This document shows positions 8,291 to 16,892 of a stretch of 64,000 bases of DNA, one piece after another. Position 1 is the first letter of the stretch, and each line of letters opens with the position of its first letter. Source of the DNA: Filimonas zeae (GTDB lineage Bacteria; Bacteroidota; Bacteroidia; Chitinophagales; Chitinophagaceae); contig NZ_BMIB01000006.1 of assembly GCF_014641615.1 (NCBI RefSeq), forward strand, positions 1-64,000, in the 5' to 3' direction. A program made the translations under genes and the position numbers. The notes beneath the pieces are model-generated. The model was given only the letters and a program-made list of their open reading frames with translations. It had not been told where the DNA came from and ran no database searches.

Positions 8291-9463
8291 ATGAAAACAG
8301 CTTTATTGTGGGTATTGGCAGCGGCTCCGCTGAGTGTACTGGCCCAGGCTAAGCCTAAAACCAAAACCACCGCAGCTGCAGCAACTACTGCAACCAAATC
8401 GTATACTATTAACGGAGAATTGAAAAATATAGCAGAAGCGCCTGAAAAAGTGCTGATGCGTTATGCCAAAGACGGCCAGGGTGTTTTTGATACCGCTGTG
8501 GTTACCAACGGCAAATACACTTTTAAAGGCGTGGCAAATGCCCAGGCCCAGAGTGCTACGCTCATTGGCGGCCCCGTTACACCCCGTGGAGTAGATCCTA
8601 AGTTTATGGCCACCATTTTTCTGGAAGCAGGCGTACTTACCGTAACGCATGTGGATTCCTTTGCCAATGCACAGTTAAAAGGCGGGCCAGCCAATACTGC
8701 ATGGAGCAAGCTGAGTGCAGAGCAACAGCCCTACAATGCACAGTTGCAGGCGCTGAGTGCCAGCTATCAGGCTGCTTACCAGGCGCAGGACGAAGCAAAG
8801 CTGAAAGAAATTGAAGCGCAATACGATGCAGTAGAAGAAAAAAACAAAGGCATAATGGAAGCTTACCTGAAAGCCAATCCAGGTTCTCCCATTGCTTTAT
8901 ATGTAATTCAACGCTGGATGCCTTACGACCTGGACATAGAGAAAATTGAGCCTATCTACAATCAGTTGTCTGCTGTAGCAAAAGCTTCTGCCCCTGGCCA
9001 GGCGTTAAAAACCAAGATTGACATGGCTAAGAAAACAGCTATCGGTCAGCCTGCTCCTGAGTTTACGATGAACGATACATTAGGTAATCCTGTAGCACTG
9101 TCTTCTTTTAAAGGCAAATATGTATTGATCGATTTCTGGGCAAGCTGGTGCGGTCCCTGTCGTAAAGAAAACCCCAACGTAGTAAAAGCTTTCAATACTT
9201 ATAAGGATAAAAACTTCACCATTCTCGGCGTATCACTCGATAACCAGACCGGTAAAGAAAAATGGATGAAAGCTATTCATGATGATGGTTTAATCTGGAC
9301 GCATGTATCTGACCTGCAATACTGGAACAACGCAGCAGCAAAAGAATACGGTGTACAGGCTATTCCTCAGAACTTTCTGGTAGATCCGCAAGGTAAAATT
9401 GCCGGCAAAAACCTGAGAGGTGAAGAACTGGAAAAGAAACTGGCTGAACTGCTGAAAAGCTAA
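8291..9463 (+). CDS. Periplasmic thiol-disulfide oxidoreductase, TlpA/ResA type with DUF4369-like N-terminus
   Basis: A 390-residue secreted thioredoxin-like protein. The signal peptide covers about residues 1-19 (cleavage near VLAQA) and is followed by an Ala/Thr/Lys-rich linker. Residues about 35-120 form a DUF4369-like beta domain (YTINGELKN, VLMRYAKDG), then a helical region. The C-terminal redoxin domain has FWASWCGPCRKENP with the CGPC active site at 287-290, and a cis-proline region QAIPQNFLVDPQGKI. Such proteins reduce or isomerise disulfides in the periplasm of Bacteroidota. Its partner is unknown. A strong hairpin terminator follows. Confidence 0.92.
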   Translation: MKTALLWVLAAAPLSVLAQAKPKTKTTAAAATTATKSYTINGELKNIAEAPEKVLMRYAKDGQGVFDTAVVTNGKYTFKGVANAQAQSATLIGGPVTPRGVDPKFMATIFLEAGVLTVTHVDSFANAQLKGGPANTAWSKLSAEQQPYNAQLQALSASYQAAYQAQDEAKLKEIEAQYDAVEEKNKGIMEAYLKANPGSPIALYVIQRWMPYDLDIEKIEPIYNQLSAVAKASAPGQALKTKIDMAKKTAIGQPAPEFTMNDTLGNPVALSSFKGKYVLIDFWASWCGPCRKENPNVVKAFNTYKDKNFTILGVSLDNQTGKEKWMKAIHDDGLIWTHVSDLQYWNNAAAKEYGVQAIPQNFLVDPQGKIAGKNLRGEELEKKLAELLKS

Positions 9464-9480
9464 ACAGCATTTGATTACTA

Positions 9481-9514
9481 AAAAAGGGAAGCTGGCTATC
9501 AGCTTCCCTTTTTT
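9481..9514. terminator. Bidirectional terminator
   Basis: AAAAAGGGAAGCTG pairs perfectly with CAGCTTCCCTTTTT across a five-base loop. It lies between the convergent TlpA-like and universal stress protein genes and has A/T tracts on both sides. Confidence 0.9.
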
Positions 9515-9534
9515 ATATCAGTATCGTTTAACTA

Positions 9535-10374
9535 CTAGTCGTGTACAATCATCAAAGGCACGTGGCTGTGAAAGGCCAGCATTTTAGTGTGGTTACGGCG
9601 GAATAATCCATCAAACCAGCCATGCTTTTTGGGTATTGCCACAATCAGGTCTATCTCGTTTTCCATAGCGAAGTAGTTGATTGCTTCCGTAAAGTCCTCC
9701 GCCTCCAGAAAATGATATTCCGGCTTATGCCCTTTTGCCTGAAATAATGTATCCAGCATCAGGCCTTCGTAGTTGGCATCCTCCGGCAGGGGATCTTTAT
9801 CACTGCTTACATTCAGTACAAACAATTTAGCCTTAGTGGCATCCAACAGGTCTGCAATCGGCTTTACAGGCGTGGTTTCCACCACCTGTTTAAAATCGCA
9901 GGCCAGCATTATCTCTTCAACAGGCGCATAATGGCATTCCGCAGGCACTATAATAACCGGAACATTGGTATGTTTGGCCACACTGGTAGTATTACTTCCA
10001 ATCAGCACCTCGTCAATTTTACCGCCCCCGGTAATACCCATAATAATCAGATCTGCCTTTTCCTTCTCTACGATCTCCTGTATACCCTCTGTTAACGAAT
10101 TAAATTCACATACCGCAGACACAGGAACAGAAGTGCTGTAAGTTTCCTTCAGATTGGTAACAAAATTATCCAACCCCGTCTGGCTAACCTTTCTGATATC
10201 TTCCAGGCTAAACATCTGCAGCGTGGGCATCATAGGGTCTACCGATACCGGCAACTCGTAAGTATGATAAAACACTACTCTCGCTGCTTTTACCGCCTCA
10301 GCAAACTGAAGCGCATATAATGCAGCATTCTTAGCAGTGGAAGAGAAATCTGTGGGAACCAGGATTGTTTGCAT
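9535..10374 (-). CDS. Universal stress protein, tandem UspA domains
   Basis: A 279-residue cytoplasmic protein with two UspA domains. Domain 1 (about 1-145) starts MQTILVPTDFSSTAKNAAL and ends with the nucleotide-binding-like motif GITGGGKIDEVLIGSNTTSV plus NVPVIIVP. Domain 2 (about 148-279) is shorter and more diverged, ending VPLMIVHD, with the GxxG loop less clear. Tandem UspA proteins of this length are common in Bacteroidota and are tied to general stress or oxygen response. The ATG is at 10374. The thiolase gene ends 67 bp upstream on the same strand, so co-transcription is possible. Confidence 0.92.
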   Translation of the reverse strand: MQTILVPTDFSSTAKNAALYALQFAEAVKAARVVFYHTYELPVSVDPMMPTLQMFSLEDIRKVSQTGLDNFVTNLKETYSTSVPVSAVCEFNSLTEGIQEIVEKEKADLIIMGITGGGKIDEVLIGSNTTSVAKHTNVPVIIVPAECHYAPVEEIMLACDFKQVVETTPVKPIADLLDATKAKLFVLNVSSDKDPLPEDANYEGLMLDTLFQAKGHKPEYHFLEAEDFTEAINYFAMENEIDLIVAIPKKHGWFDGLFRRNHTKMLAFHSHVPLMIVHD

Positions 10375-10441
10375 ACATGAATCATTTTTGCGATAAAACT
10401 AGACGTGGAGGCCTATGCACACAATGACCAATATCATGCCA

Positions 10442-11617
10442 TTAGATGTTCTCAATTATTCCTGCAATGCCCTGTCCACCGCCTACACAGGCTGTAACCA
10501 GGCCATACTTCTTATTCAGTCTTTTTAAATCATTTAATATCTGTACCGTCAGCTTACAACCCGTGCAACCCAGCGGATGCCCCAGTGCAATAGCACCACC
10601 ATTAATGTTCACAATATCAGGGTTAATACCCAGCTCGCGGATTACCGCCAGCGACTGGGAAGCAAACGCCTCATTCAGTTCAACCAGATCAATATCACCC
10701 AGGCTCATATTCGCCTGCTTTAATACCTTAGGTACTGCTGCCACCGGGCCAACACCCATAATACGTGGATGCACACCGGCACTGGCGCAATTCACCAAAC
10801 GTCCAATAGGTTGTAAACCCAGTTCGTTTACCATACGCTCACTCATCACAATTACAAAGGCAGCGCCATCACTTGTTTGTGAACTGTTGCCCGCCGTTAC
10901 AGAACCTCCCAGGGCAAACACCGGTTTCAATTTGCCCAGTGCTTCCAGCGTAGTATCGGCCCGTACACCTTCATCGGTATCCACTACATAATTGCGCGTT
11001 TTCTTTTTACCGTTTTCATCTACATACACCTGCTCAACATTCACAGGCAGTATACCGCTTTGAAAGTATCCGTTTTGTATAGCATGCATGGCTTTTTCGT
11101 GCGAACGCAACGCAAAAGCATCCTGATCTTCACGGGATACCTTAAACTCTTTGGCTACCGCTTCAGCAGTAAGCCCCATGCTCAGGTAGTAATCAGGTTC
11201 ATCTTTCGCTATAGAGTAGGCAGGTACCGTTTTCCATCCCGCAGTAGGTACCAGGCTCATGCTTTCTGTGCCACCGGCAATAATACATTCCGCCATACCG
11301 GTGCGTATTTTAGCGGTAGCAGTAGCAATGCTTTCCAGGCCGCTGGCGCAATACCGGTTAATGGTAATGCCTGCCACTTCAATACCCAATGCACGGGCTG
11401 CTATAATACGTCCAAACTGTAACCCCTGTTCCGCTTCGGGCACTGCGTTACCCACAATTACATCATCCACACGTTTGGGGTCTAACTGCGGCACAGTGGC
11501 CATCAATCCTTTAATCACTTCCACCGCCAGGTCATCAGGGCGATAAAAACGTAAACCACCTTTTTTGCTTTTACCAACGGCGGTTCTGAATCCGGCTACT
11601 ATATAAGCTTCCTGCAT
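10442..11617 (-). CDS. fadA: Acetyl-CoA C-acyltransferase (thiolase)
   Basis: Thiolase of 391 residues, acting in fatty acid beta-oxidation or acetoacetyl-CoA metabolism in the cytoplasm. The nucleophile is Cys90 in NRYCASGLESI. The second set of catalytic residues is His347 in ALGHPLGCTG and Cys377 in ACVGGGQG. NEAFASQSLAV is also present. Length and motifs match the FadA/AtoB family. No 3-hydroxyacyl-CoA dehydrogenase gene lies beside it, so chain-length preference is not clear; the symbol fadA is a family-level choice. It is divergent from pyrD and upstream of the universal stress protein gene. Confidence 0.92.
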   Translation of the reverse strand: MQEAYIVAGFRTAVGKSKKGGLRFYRPDDLAVEVIKGLMATVPQLDPKRVDDVIVGNAVPEAEQGLQFGRIIAARALGIEVAGITINRYCASGLESIATATAKIRTGMAECIIAGGTESMSLVPTAGWKTVPAYSIAKDEPDYYLSMGLTAEAVAKEFKVSREDQDAFALRSHEKAMHAIQNGYFQSGILPVNVEQVYVDENGKKKTRNYVVDTDEGVRADTTLEALGKLKPVFALGGSVTAGNSSQTSDGAAFVIVMSERMVNELGLQPIGRLVNCASAGVHPRIMGVGPVAAVPKVLKQANMSLGDIDLVELNEAFASQSLAVIRELGINPDIVNINGGAIALGHPLGCTGCKLTVQILNDLKRLNKKYGLVTACVGGGQGIAGIIENI

Positions 11618-11694
11618 GGTATATTGTTTCTACTTCAAATATAACATTATTCCCTAACAAGTTGTTTATGCAACTATGTTAATCCGGGGTGTAA

Positions 11695-11726
11695 TTTGTG
11701 AATTGAGAACAGCAGATTTATCTTCG
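11695..11726 (+). promoter_or_regulatory. Putative pyrD promoter
   Basis: TTTG at 11695-11698, a 20-bp spacer and TATCTTCG at 11719-11726 match the Bacteroidota -33/-7 arrangement. The start codon follows 4 bp later, implying a very short or absent 5' leader. Confidence 0.45.
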
Positions 11727-11730
11727 CGGC

Positions 11731-12783
11731 ATGATTTACCCGCTATTAAGACAGTTGTTATTTAATCTCTCGCCCGAAAAGGCTCATTATTTCTCCATGA
11801 ACCTGTTACGCAGCGGGTGCAGTGCAGGATTGATAAAAAAGATGGTGCAGAACAGTTTTGAACACAAAGACAGCCGCCTGGCAAAGAATGTGTTTGGACT
11901 GCAGTTTAAAAACCCGGTAGGTTTAGGAGCAGGTTTTGATAAAAATGCCGCCTACCTCAACGAACTGGAAGCACTGGGCTTTGGCTTTGTGGAAATAGGC
12001 ACCGTTACCCCCAAAGCACAACCGGGAAACGAGCAGCCCCGCCTGTTTCGCCTGCCGGCAGATAAAGCGCTTATTAACCGCATGGGTTTTAACAATGATG
12101 GCGTGGAAGTAATTGCGGAAAGACTGGCTGCCTGGAAAAACAAACAGGCTGCAACTACCGGTGCGCCCCTGATTATAGGCGGCAACATTGGCAAAAACAA
12201 GGTAACTGCCAATGAAGATGCGTGGAAAGATTACGATAGCTGCTTCTCGCGCCTTTTTGATGTGGTGGATTATTTTGTAGTAAACGTTAGCTCGCCCAAC
12301 ACACCCGGCCTGCGCGAACTGCAGGAAAAAGATTCGTTGCGTAAAATTTTATCGCAACTGCAAAACAACAACCAGGGTAAAGCACAGCCTAAACCGCTGT
12401 TACTAAAAATAGCCCCCGACCTTACCAACGAGCAGTTGAATGATATTGCAGAACTGGCTGCAGAAGTAAAACTGAGCGGATTGGTAGCCAGCAATACCAC
12501 CATCAACCGGCATAACCTGAGCGCTGTATCTAAAGAAGAAGGTGAAAAAATAGGCGCAGGCGGCTTAAGCGGAAAACCGGTTCGCTTACGTTCCACAGAA
12601 GTGGTACGCCACCTGGCACAGCAAACCCACCATCAGATACCCATTATTGCCAGCGGCGGCATTTTTACCGGAGCCGATGCCAAAGAAAAAATGGAAGCTG
12701 GCGCCACACTGGTACAGGTATGGACCGGCTTTATTTACGAGGGTCCGGCCATTACAAAAAATATATGTAAGGCTTTGCTGTAA
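11731..12783 (+). CDS. pyrD: Dihydroorotate dehydrogenase (quinone), class 2
   Basis: Fourth step of pyrimidine synthesis: oxidation of dihydroorotate to orotate with electrons passed to membrane quinone. The 350-residue length and the N-terminal helical extension (MIYPLLRQLLFNLSPEKAHYF) that inserts at the membrane mark class 2. Motifs are NPVGLGAGFDKNA, RMGFNNDG, VNVSSPNTPGLRELQ with the catalytic serine of class 2 enzymes, LLKIAPD, and the FMN phosphate site ASGGIFTGADAKEKMEAGA. The ATG at 11731 matches the usual start. A hairpin terminator lies about 90 bp after the stop. Confidence 0.96.
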   Translation: MIYPLLRQLLFNLSPEKAHYFSMNLLRSGCSAGLIKKMVQNSFEHKDSRLAKNVFGLQFKNPVGLGAGFDKNAAYLNELEALGFGFVEIGTVTPKAQPGNEQPRLFRLPADKALINRMGFNNDGVEVIAERLAAWKNKQAATTGAPLIIGGNIGKNKVTANEDAWKDYDSCFSRLFDVVDYFVVNVSSPNTPGLRELQEKDSLRKILSQLQNNNQGKAQPKPLLLKIAPDLTNEQLNDIAELAAEVKLSGLVASNTTINRHNLSAVSKEEGEKIGAGGLSGKPVRLRSTEVVRHLAQQTHHQIPIIASGGIFTGADAKEKMEAGATLVQVWTGFIYEGPAITKNICKALL

Positions 12784-12870
12784 CAGCAGCTTTCAAAAGC
12801 TAAATAGAAGGTTAGCACGGCAACAGTTACCGCTCAATATAAACAGGCACAGGTTTCCGGCAAACTCCCA

Positions 12871-12915
12871 TAAAGCAAGAGGCCGTATCGCAAAATGATA
12901 TGGCCTCTTGCTTTA
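12871..12915. terminator. Bidirectional terminator between pyrD and the AsmA-like gene
   Basis: TAAAGCAAGAGGCC pairs with GGCCTCTTGCTTTA; the loop is short and A-rich. It separates two convergent genes. Confidence 0.85.
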
Positions 12916-12926
12916 TAAAAAGAAAC

Positions 12927-15900
12927 CTATCCTTTCTTTTTAAACAATCCTTTAATTAACCCCTTACCGGTTTCCTCCAGCTTCTGTTTGGTATTCAGTG
13001 AGTCTTTGGTAGCAGTGGAATCTTTTTTGGCGCCCAGCAACTGATCTTTCAACGCATTACCAGCATCCTTAATCAGCTGATTTTTGGCACTGGCCACCGA
13101 GTCTTTCACAGCCTGCTTTGCAGCAGCCACCATGCTATCGGCTACCGCTTTCTTTTCCGCTGCAAAAGCATTCGCCTGCTGTTTCAGGTCTTCCGCCAAA
13201 CTGGCTCCGGCAGAGGCCAGATCGGTACTAATGGTAGGTTTGGTAATAGTGCCCCCCATATTCACCTTCAGGTTAATTATTTCACCAGGCGTTATATTAA
13301 TGCCTTTTGCACTGGCTTTTGCTGCCAGGCTATTCACCAGCTGATTGGCCTGTGTACCCAGCTTTTCGCGTGGCACTTTCATATTAATCACGTAGTCCAG
13401 GCTCTGATCCAGCCCGTGCATACCGCCTATCTCCATGCCAATATCCTTCACCTGTATGTTAAACGGCTTAATCAGTACCTTACCATTGGCAAATTCAAAA
13501 TAGCTTTTAATATCTTTTACCGATACCTGTTGCAAATCGGAAATATTTAAAGTAGAAGCCAGCTTATCCAGCGGCGCAAACTTGCTTAGCGCTCCCTGTA
13601 ACAACAACAACGTTCCATCTCCGGTAAGGCTGCTGAGGTCTGGCATCAGGTCAGCACCCAGCGCTCCTTTCATCTTCATTTGCGAGGTAAGCTTACCCGC
13701 CAGAAACTTACCCACCGGCATCAGCTTCTGCACCGTATTAAAGGCATAAAAGGTTTTCTGAATATCCAGGTTCTGTACATCATACGCCATAGTAACTGCA
13801 GGCTTCTTTTTGCTCTCCCTGGTGGAGTAAGAACCATTTAAGGCAATGGAGCCATCCAGCGCATTCATTTTTACATTACGTAATGCAACCGTTTCGTCCT
13901 TTATCTCCAGCGTACCGGCCACGTTGCTGTAGTCTACCTTATCATATTTAATGTTATCTGCACCCGCATTCAGCGTCATCTGAATATTGGCAGGCACCAC
14001 AAACGGCTCGCCTGTAGCTGTTGCTGTATCGGCAGGGGCAGCAGCGGTAGTGCCCATCCATTTGTTCAGATCAATTTTATCGGCATGCACCTGCATTGTT
14101 CCTTTCAGTGGCTCGTTTTTCAGGGCATAGCCAAACAGATTATCAAAGCCGCCCGCAGCAGTAAAATTAGTTTGCATAAAGCTGCCCGCCACATTGCTTA
14201 CTGCTACCCGTGCCGGGTTAAAAGTAAGTGTACCTGTTTTAAGTGCTACCCCGTCCGGATAATCTTTGGAGGTGTACAAAATGTTAGACGCCTGCACAGA
14301 ACCAGCTGTTTGAATAGCATCGTACTTTTTGGCATCTACATAAGATTTGCGGCCTTTGCAGGATACATCTGCCTGCACCTGGCCTTTTAAAGCAGTACCC
14401 GGCTCAAAGGCATAAAACTGTCCAACGCTGGATAAGTCCAGTCCACCTTTGGCAGTCACTTCAAAATAAGGATCTGTTGCAGGGTTCTTCAGCAGCAGCG
14501 ATAAATCGGCTTTATCCTTACCAACCTCTACGTGTGCAGGCGATACCACTACAGTAGTATGGTCAGGCACGCCATCGGGGTTAGAAAATACAATATGTGC
14601 GCTGGTATTCTGCACCGGCTGCGGAAAAGCCGGGGAAGCATAATACAGATTACTGATATCCACAAAACCAGAAGCATTAAAGCTGCCCGGCTTTTGCTGC
14701 GTAACTACTATGGCTTCCCCTTTTGCCTGCACATCGGCCTGCACGGTGCCAGACAGCTTAGTGCCTTTTTCCAGCTTTACAAAACGGGTAACACCTGCCA
14801 GATCCAGCCGGCCTTTGGCACCCGCATCAATGTATTGTGTGGTTAACGGCTTTTTAAACAACAAATGAAAATCGAAAGGGTCACTTCCAAACTCTATATG
14901 CGCTTTCGATATATCTACTACTGTGTTATCAGTAACCCCATCGGGGTTGGTCACCTTTACCGCCAGGTTAATATTCTTTACAGGAGCCGGCAAATCAGGG
15001 TATTGAAAAAAGCCATTGTCTACTTTCAGGTCCAGTGCATACGCGGGCATCTGTGCAGGGTTGTATATACCTTTCACAAAGCCACTCAGCGCAGCATTAC
15101 CACTGGTTTTAACAGAGGCAAACTCGTTTTTATAAACAGCGGGTATCAGCGACAAATAGCTTTTAAAATCATTGGAAGGCGCATTAAACGCAATATCCAT
15201 ATTATAGGTGCTGTCGTTTACCAGCTGAAAAAAGCCTTTGGCAGCCAGCTTCAGATCATTTACCGCAATAGCATCGGTATTAAAAGTAAACTTATAGTCC
15301 TTCGCATTTACCTGTAGCGCCAGGTCAATAGCCGTTTTAGTATTCAGCAGGTAAGGAATACCTCCATAAGTAAAAGTAACCGCATCTGCTTCCGTTTGGG
15401 TATCCAGTGTAAAAAGGTCGGCAGTAAAGTCGCCACTACCCTCATGCGTAAGATGATTAATTTCCGCACTCATACCCGCCGGCTTATCCTCGTACCATAT
15501 ATAGCCATCGTTAATACTGTAATGCTGCAGTTTCATGTTAAACGAAGCCGTATCTGTAGTGGTAGTGGTATCTGCCGCTGCATCTGTTTTGGCAATGGCC
15601 CAGTTTGCCTTGCCCTCTTTGTTCACCAGCGCATGTATACGCGGGGAATTGATGTTAATGGAGTAAATGTTCATTTCCTTACCACGTATTACACTCCACA
15701 GGTTTAGCGCCACATCGGCCTCACGGGTGCTGATAAGGGTATCACCGGCAAACTCGTCTATACCGGTAATGTAAAAATCTTTCAGCGCCACAGAAGCACG
15801 CGGAAAATGACGCAGAAAAGACAGACTCACGTCTGAAAAATCTGCTTTTGCAGCAATGTTCTTATTCAGCTGCTCTTTAACAATGCGGATGATTTTGCCT

Positions 15901-15983
15901 TTGAACACAAAGGGCAGCGTAAACAATAAAACAAGCAACGCAAGCAGGCTGATGCCGCTGATTTTTAGTATTTTTTTCAACAT
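12927..15983 (-). CDS. AsmA family protein
   Basis: A 1018-residue envelope protein of the AsmA-like superfamily, whose members include bridge-like lipid carriers between the two membranes (TamB, YhdP). One N-terminal transmembrane helix lies at about residues 4-26 (LKISGISLLALLVLLFTLPF). The AsmA domain follows (VSLSFLRHFPRASVALKDFYI), then long beta-repeat regions with recurring PDGV-T and FNPARV-like strands. The C-terminal AsmA_2-like region contains MQMKMKGAL-like and GGTITKPTIS strands. The last 90 residues are Lys/Ala-rich helices ending LIKGLFKKKG. A TTG two codons upstream is open, but the ATG at 15983 directly precedes the membrane helix. It appears to be a single-gene unit. Confidence 0.88.
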   Translation of the reverse strand: MLKKILKISGISLLALLVLLFTLPFVFKGKIIRIVKEQLNKNIAAKADFSDVSLSFLRHFPRASVALKDFYITGIDEFAGDTLISTREADVALNLWSVIRGKEMNIYSININSPRIHALVNKEGKANWAIAKTDAAADTTTTTDTASFNMKLQHYSINDGYIWYEDKPAGMSAEINHLTHEGSGDFTADLFTLDTQTEADAVTFTYGGIPYLLNTKTAIDLALQVNAKDYKFTFNTDAIAVNDLKLAAKGFFQLVNDSTYNMDIAFNAPSNDFKSYLSLIPAVYKNEFASVKTSGNAALSGFVKGIYNPAQMPAYALDLKVDNGFFQYPDLPAPVKNINLAVKVTNPDGVTDNTVVDISKAHIEFGSDPFDFHLLFKKPLTTQYIDAGAKGRLDLAGVTRFVKLEKGTKLSGTVQADVQAKGEAIVVTQQKPGSFNASGFVDISNLYYASPAFPQPVQNTSAHIVFSNPDGVPDHTTVVVSPAHVEVGKDKADLSLLLKNPATDPYFEVTAKGGLDLSSVGQFYAFEPGTALKGQVQADVSCKGRKSYVDAKKYDAIQTAGSVQASNILYTSKDYPDGVALKTGTLTFNPARVAVSNVAGSFMQTNFTAAGGFDNLFGYALKNEPLKGTMQVHADKIDLNKWMGTTAAAPADTATATGEPFVVPANIQMTLNAGADNIKYDKVDYSNVAGTLEIKDETVALRNVKMNALDGSIALNGSYSTRESKKKPAVTMAYDVQNLDIQKTFYAFNTVQKLMPVGKFLAGKLTSQMKMKGALGADLMPDLSSLTGDGTLLLLQGALSKFAPLDKLASTLNISDLQQVSVKDIKSYFEFANGKVLIKPFNIQVKDIGMEIGGMHGLDQSLDYVINMKVPREKLGTQANQLVNSLAAKASAKGINITPGEIINLKVNMGGTITKPTISTDLASAGASLAEDLKQQANAFAAEKKAVADSMVAAAKQAVKDSVASAKNQLIKDAGNALKDQLLGAKKDSTATKDSLNTKQKLEETGKGLIKGLFKKKG

Positions 15984-16056
15984 GCACAAGGGGTTTGTTA
16001 TCTTTCAAATGGGGTTACATCTGAAAGATAAGTGGCTTTTCTTTTATTCGAAACAA

Positions 16057-16089
16057 TTTTTGAATCTTTGCCGTGTACCATACATTTTG
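16057..16089 (+). promoter_or_regulatory. Putative terC promoter
   Basis: TTTTTG at 16057-16062, 18 bp, then TACATTTTG at 16081-16089. The ATG at 16096 is 7 bp further, so the transcript would have almost no leader. Confidence 0.45.
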
Positions 16090-16095
16090 TTTCAC

Positions 16096-16872
16096 ATGAC
16101 TTCAATTTTTAGTACTGACAACATCGTCAGTTTTTTTGTGTTGGTTATTCTCGAAATAGTACTGGGAATAGACAACGTAATCTTCGTGAGTATTATTATG
16201 AATCGCCTCCCGAAGGAAAAACAACCCAAAGCCCGTTTATTATGGATGGTATTCGGCATTATTATGCGCAGTCTGTTGTTAATGGGCTTAAGCTGGTTGT
16301 TAAAGCAAAAAGGCATTGCCTTGTTCACCATTGCCGGTAAAGGGTTCGATCTGGCAAGCCTGGTTATGCTGGCAGGTGGTCTTTTCCTTATTTACAAAAC
16401 CGTAAAGGAAATTCACCACAAGCTGGAAGGCGATGAAGAAGCCGAAGCAGCCGGTAACAAACCACAACTGGGCTTTGCAGCAGCCATTGTGCAGATTGTA
16501 GTAATTGACATGGTATTCAGCTTCGACAGTATTATTACTGCCGGCGGTACCGCTAAAGTGGTACAGGTAATGATTGCCGCAGTAGTAGTGGCTATGATTA
16601 TCATGTTCCTGTTCAGCCCTGCCATTGCGGGTTTTATTTTCAAGCACCCCACTTTAAAAATGCTGGCGCTGAGTTTTCTGGTAATGATTGGCTTTGTTTT
16701 ACTGGTGGAAGGTTGGAACAGCGAGGCTACGCACGAGCTGCACCTGAAAAACTATGTATACTTTGCCATGGCATTCTCATTCCTGGTAGAATTGTTAAAT
16801 ATGAAGATGCGGAAAGGGCAAAAATCGAAGCCTGTAGAACTGAAATCGCCACGACTCGATGAAAAACCCTAA
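16096..16872 (+). CDS. TerC family integral membrane protein
   Basis: A 258-residue inner membrane protein of the TerC/Alx family, with about seven transmembrane segments. Some members export Mn2+ or act in tellurite resistance. Both conserved acidic motifs are present: LEIVLGIDNVIFVSI near the N-terminus and VVIDMVFSFDSIITAGG in the middle. A short charged loop (LEGDEEAEAAGNK) sits between the halves. The frame is open upstream to 15856 but that part overlaps the AsmA-like gene; homology begins at the ATG at 16096 (MTSIFSTDNIVSFF). The half-size carB gene starts 20 bp after its stop. Confidence 0.92.
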   Translation: MTSIFSTDNIVSFFVLVILEIVLGIDNVIFVSIIMNRLPKEKQPKARLLWMVFGIIMRSLLLMGLSWLLKQKGIALFTIAGKGFDLASLVMLAGGLFLIYKTVKEIHHKLEGDEEAEAAGNKPQLGFAAAIVQIVVIDMVFSFDSIITAGGTAKVVQVMIAAVVVAMIIMFLFSPAIAGFIFKHPTLKMLALSFLVMIGFVLLVEGWNSEATHELHLKNYVYFAMAFSFLVELLNMKMRKGQKSKPVELKSPRLDEKP

Positions 16873-16892
16873 TTTCGCGCAATCTTTCGAAA

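Noticed and set aside
13084..15707. Plus-strand open frames opposite the AsmA-like gene.
   Set aside because: Antisense composition of a long coding gene; no start context or recognisable domain.
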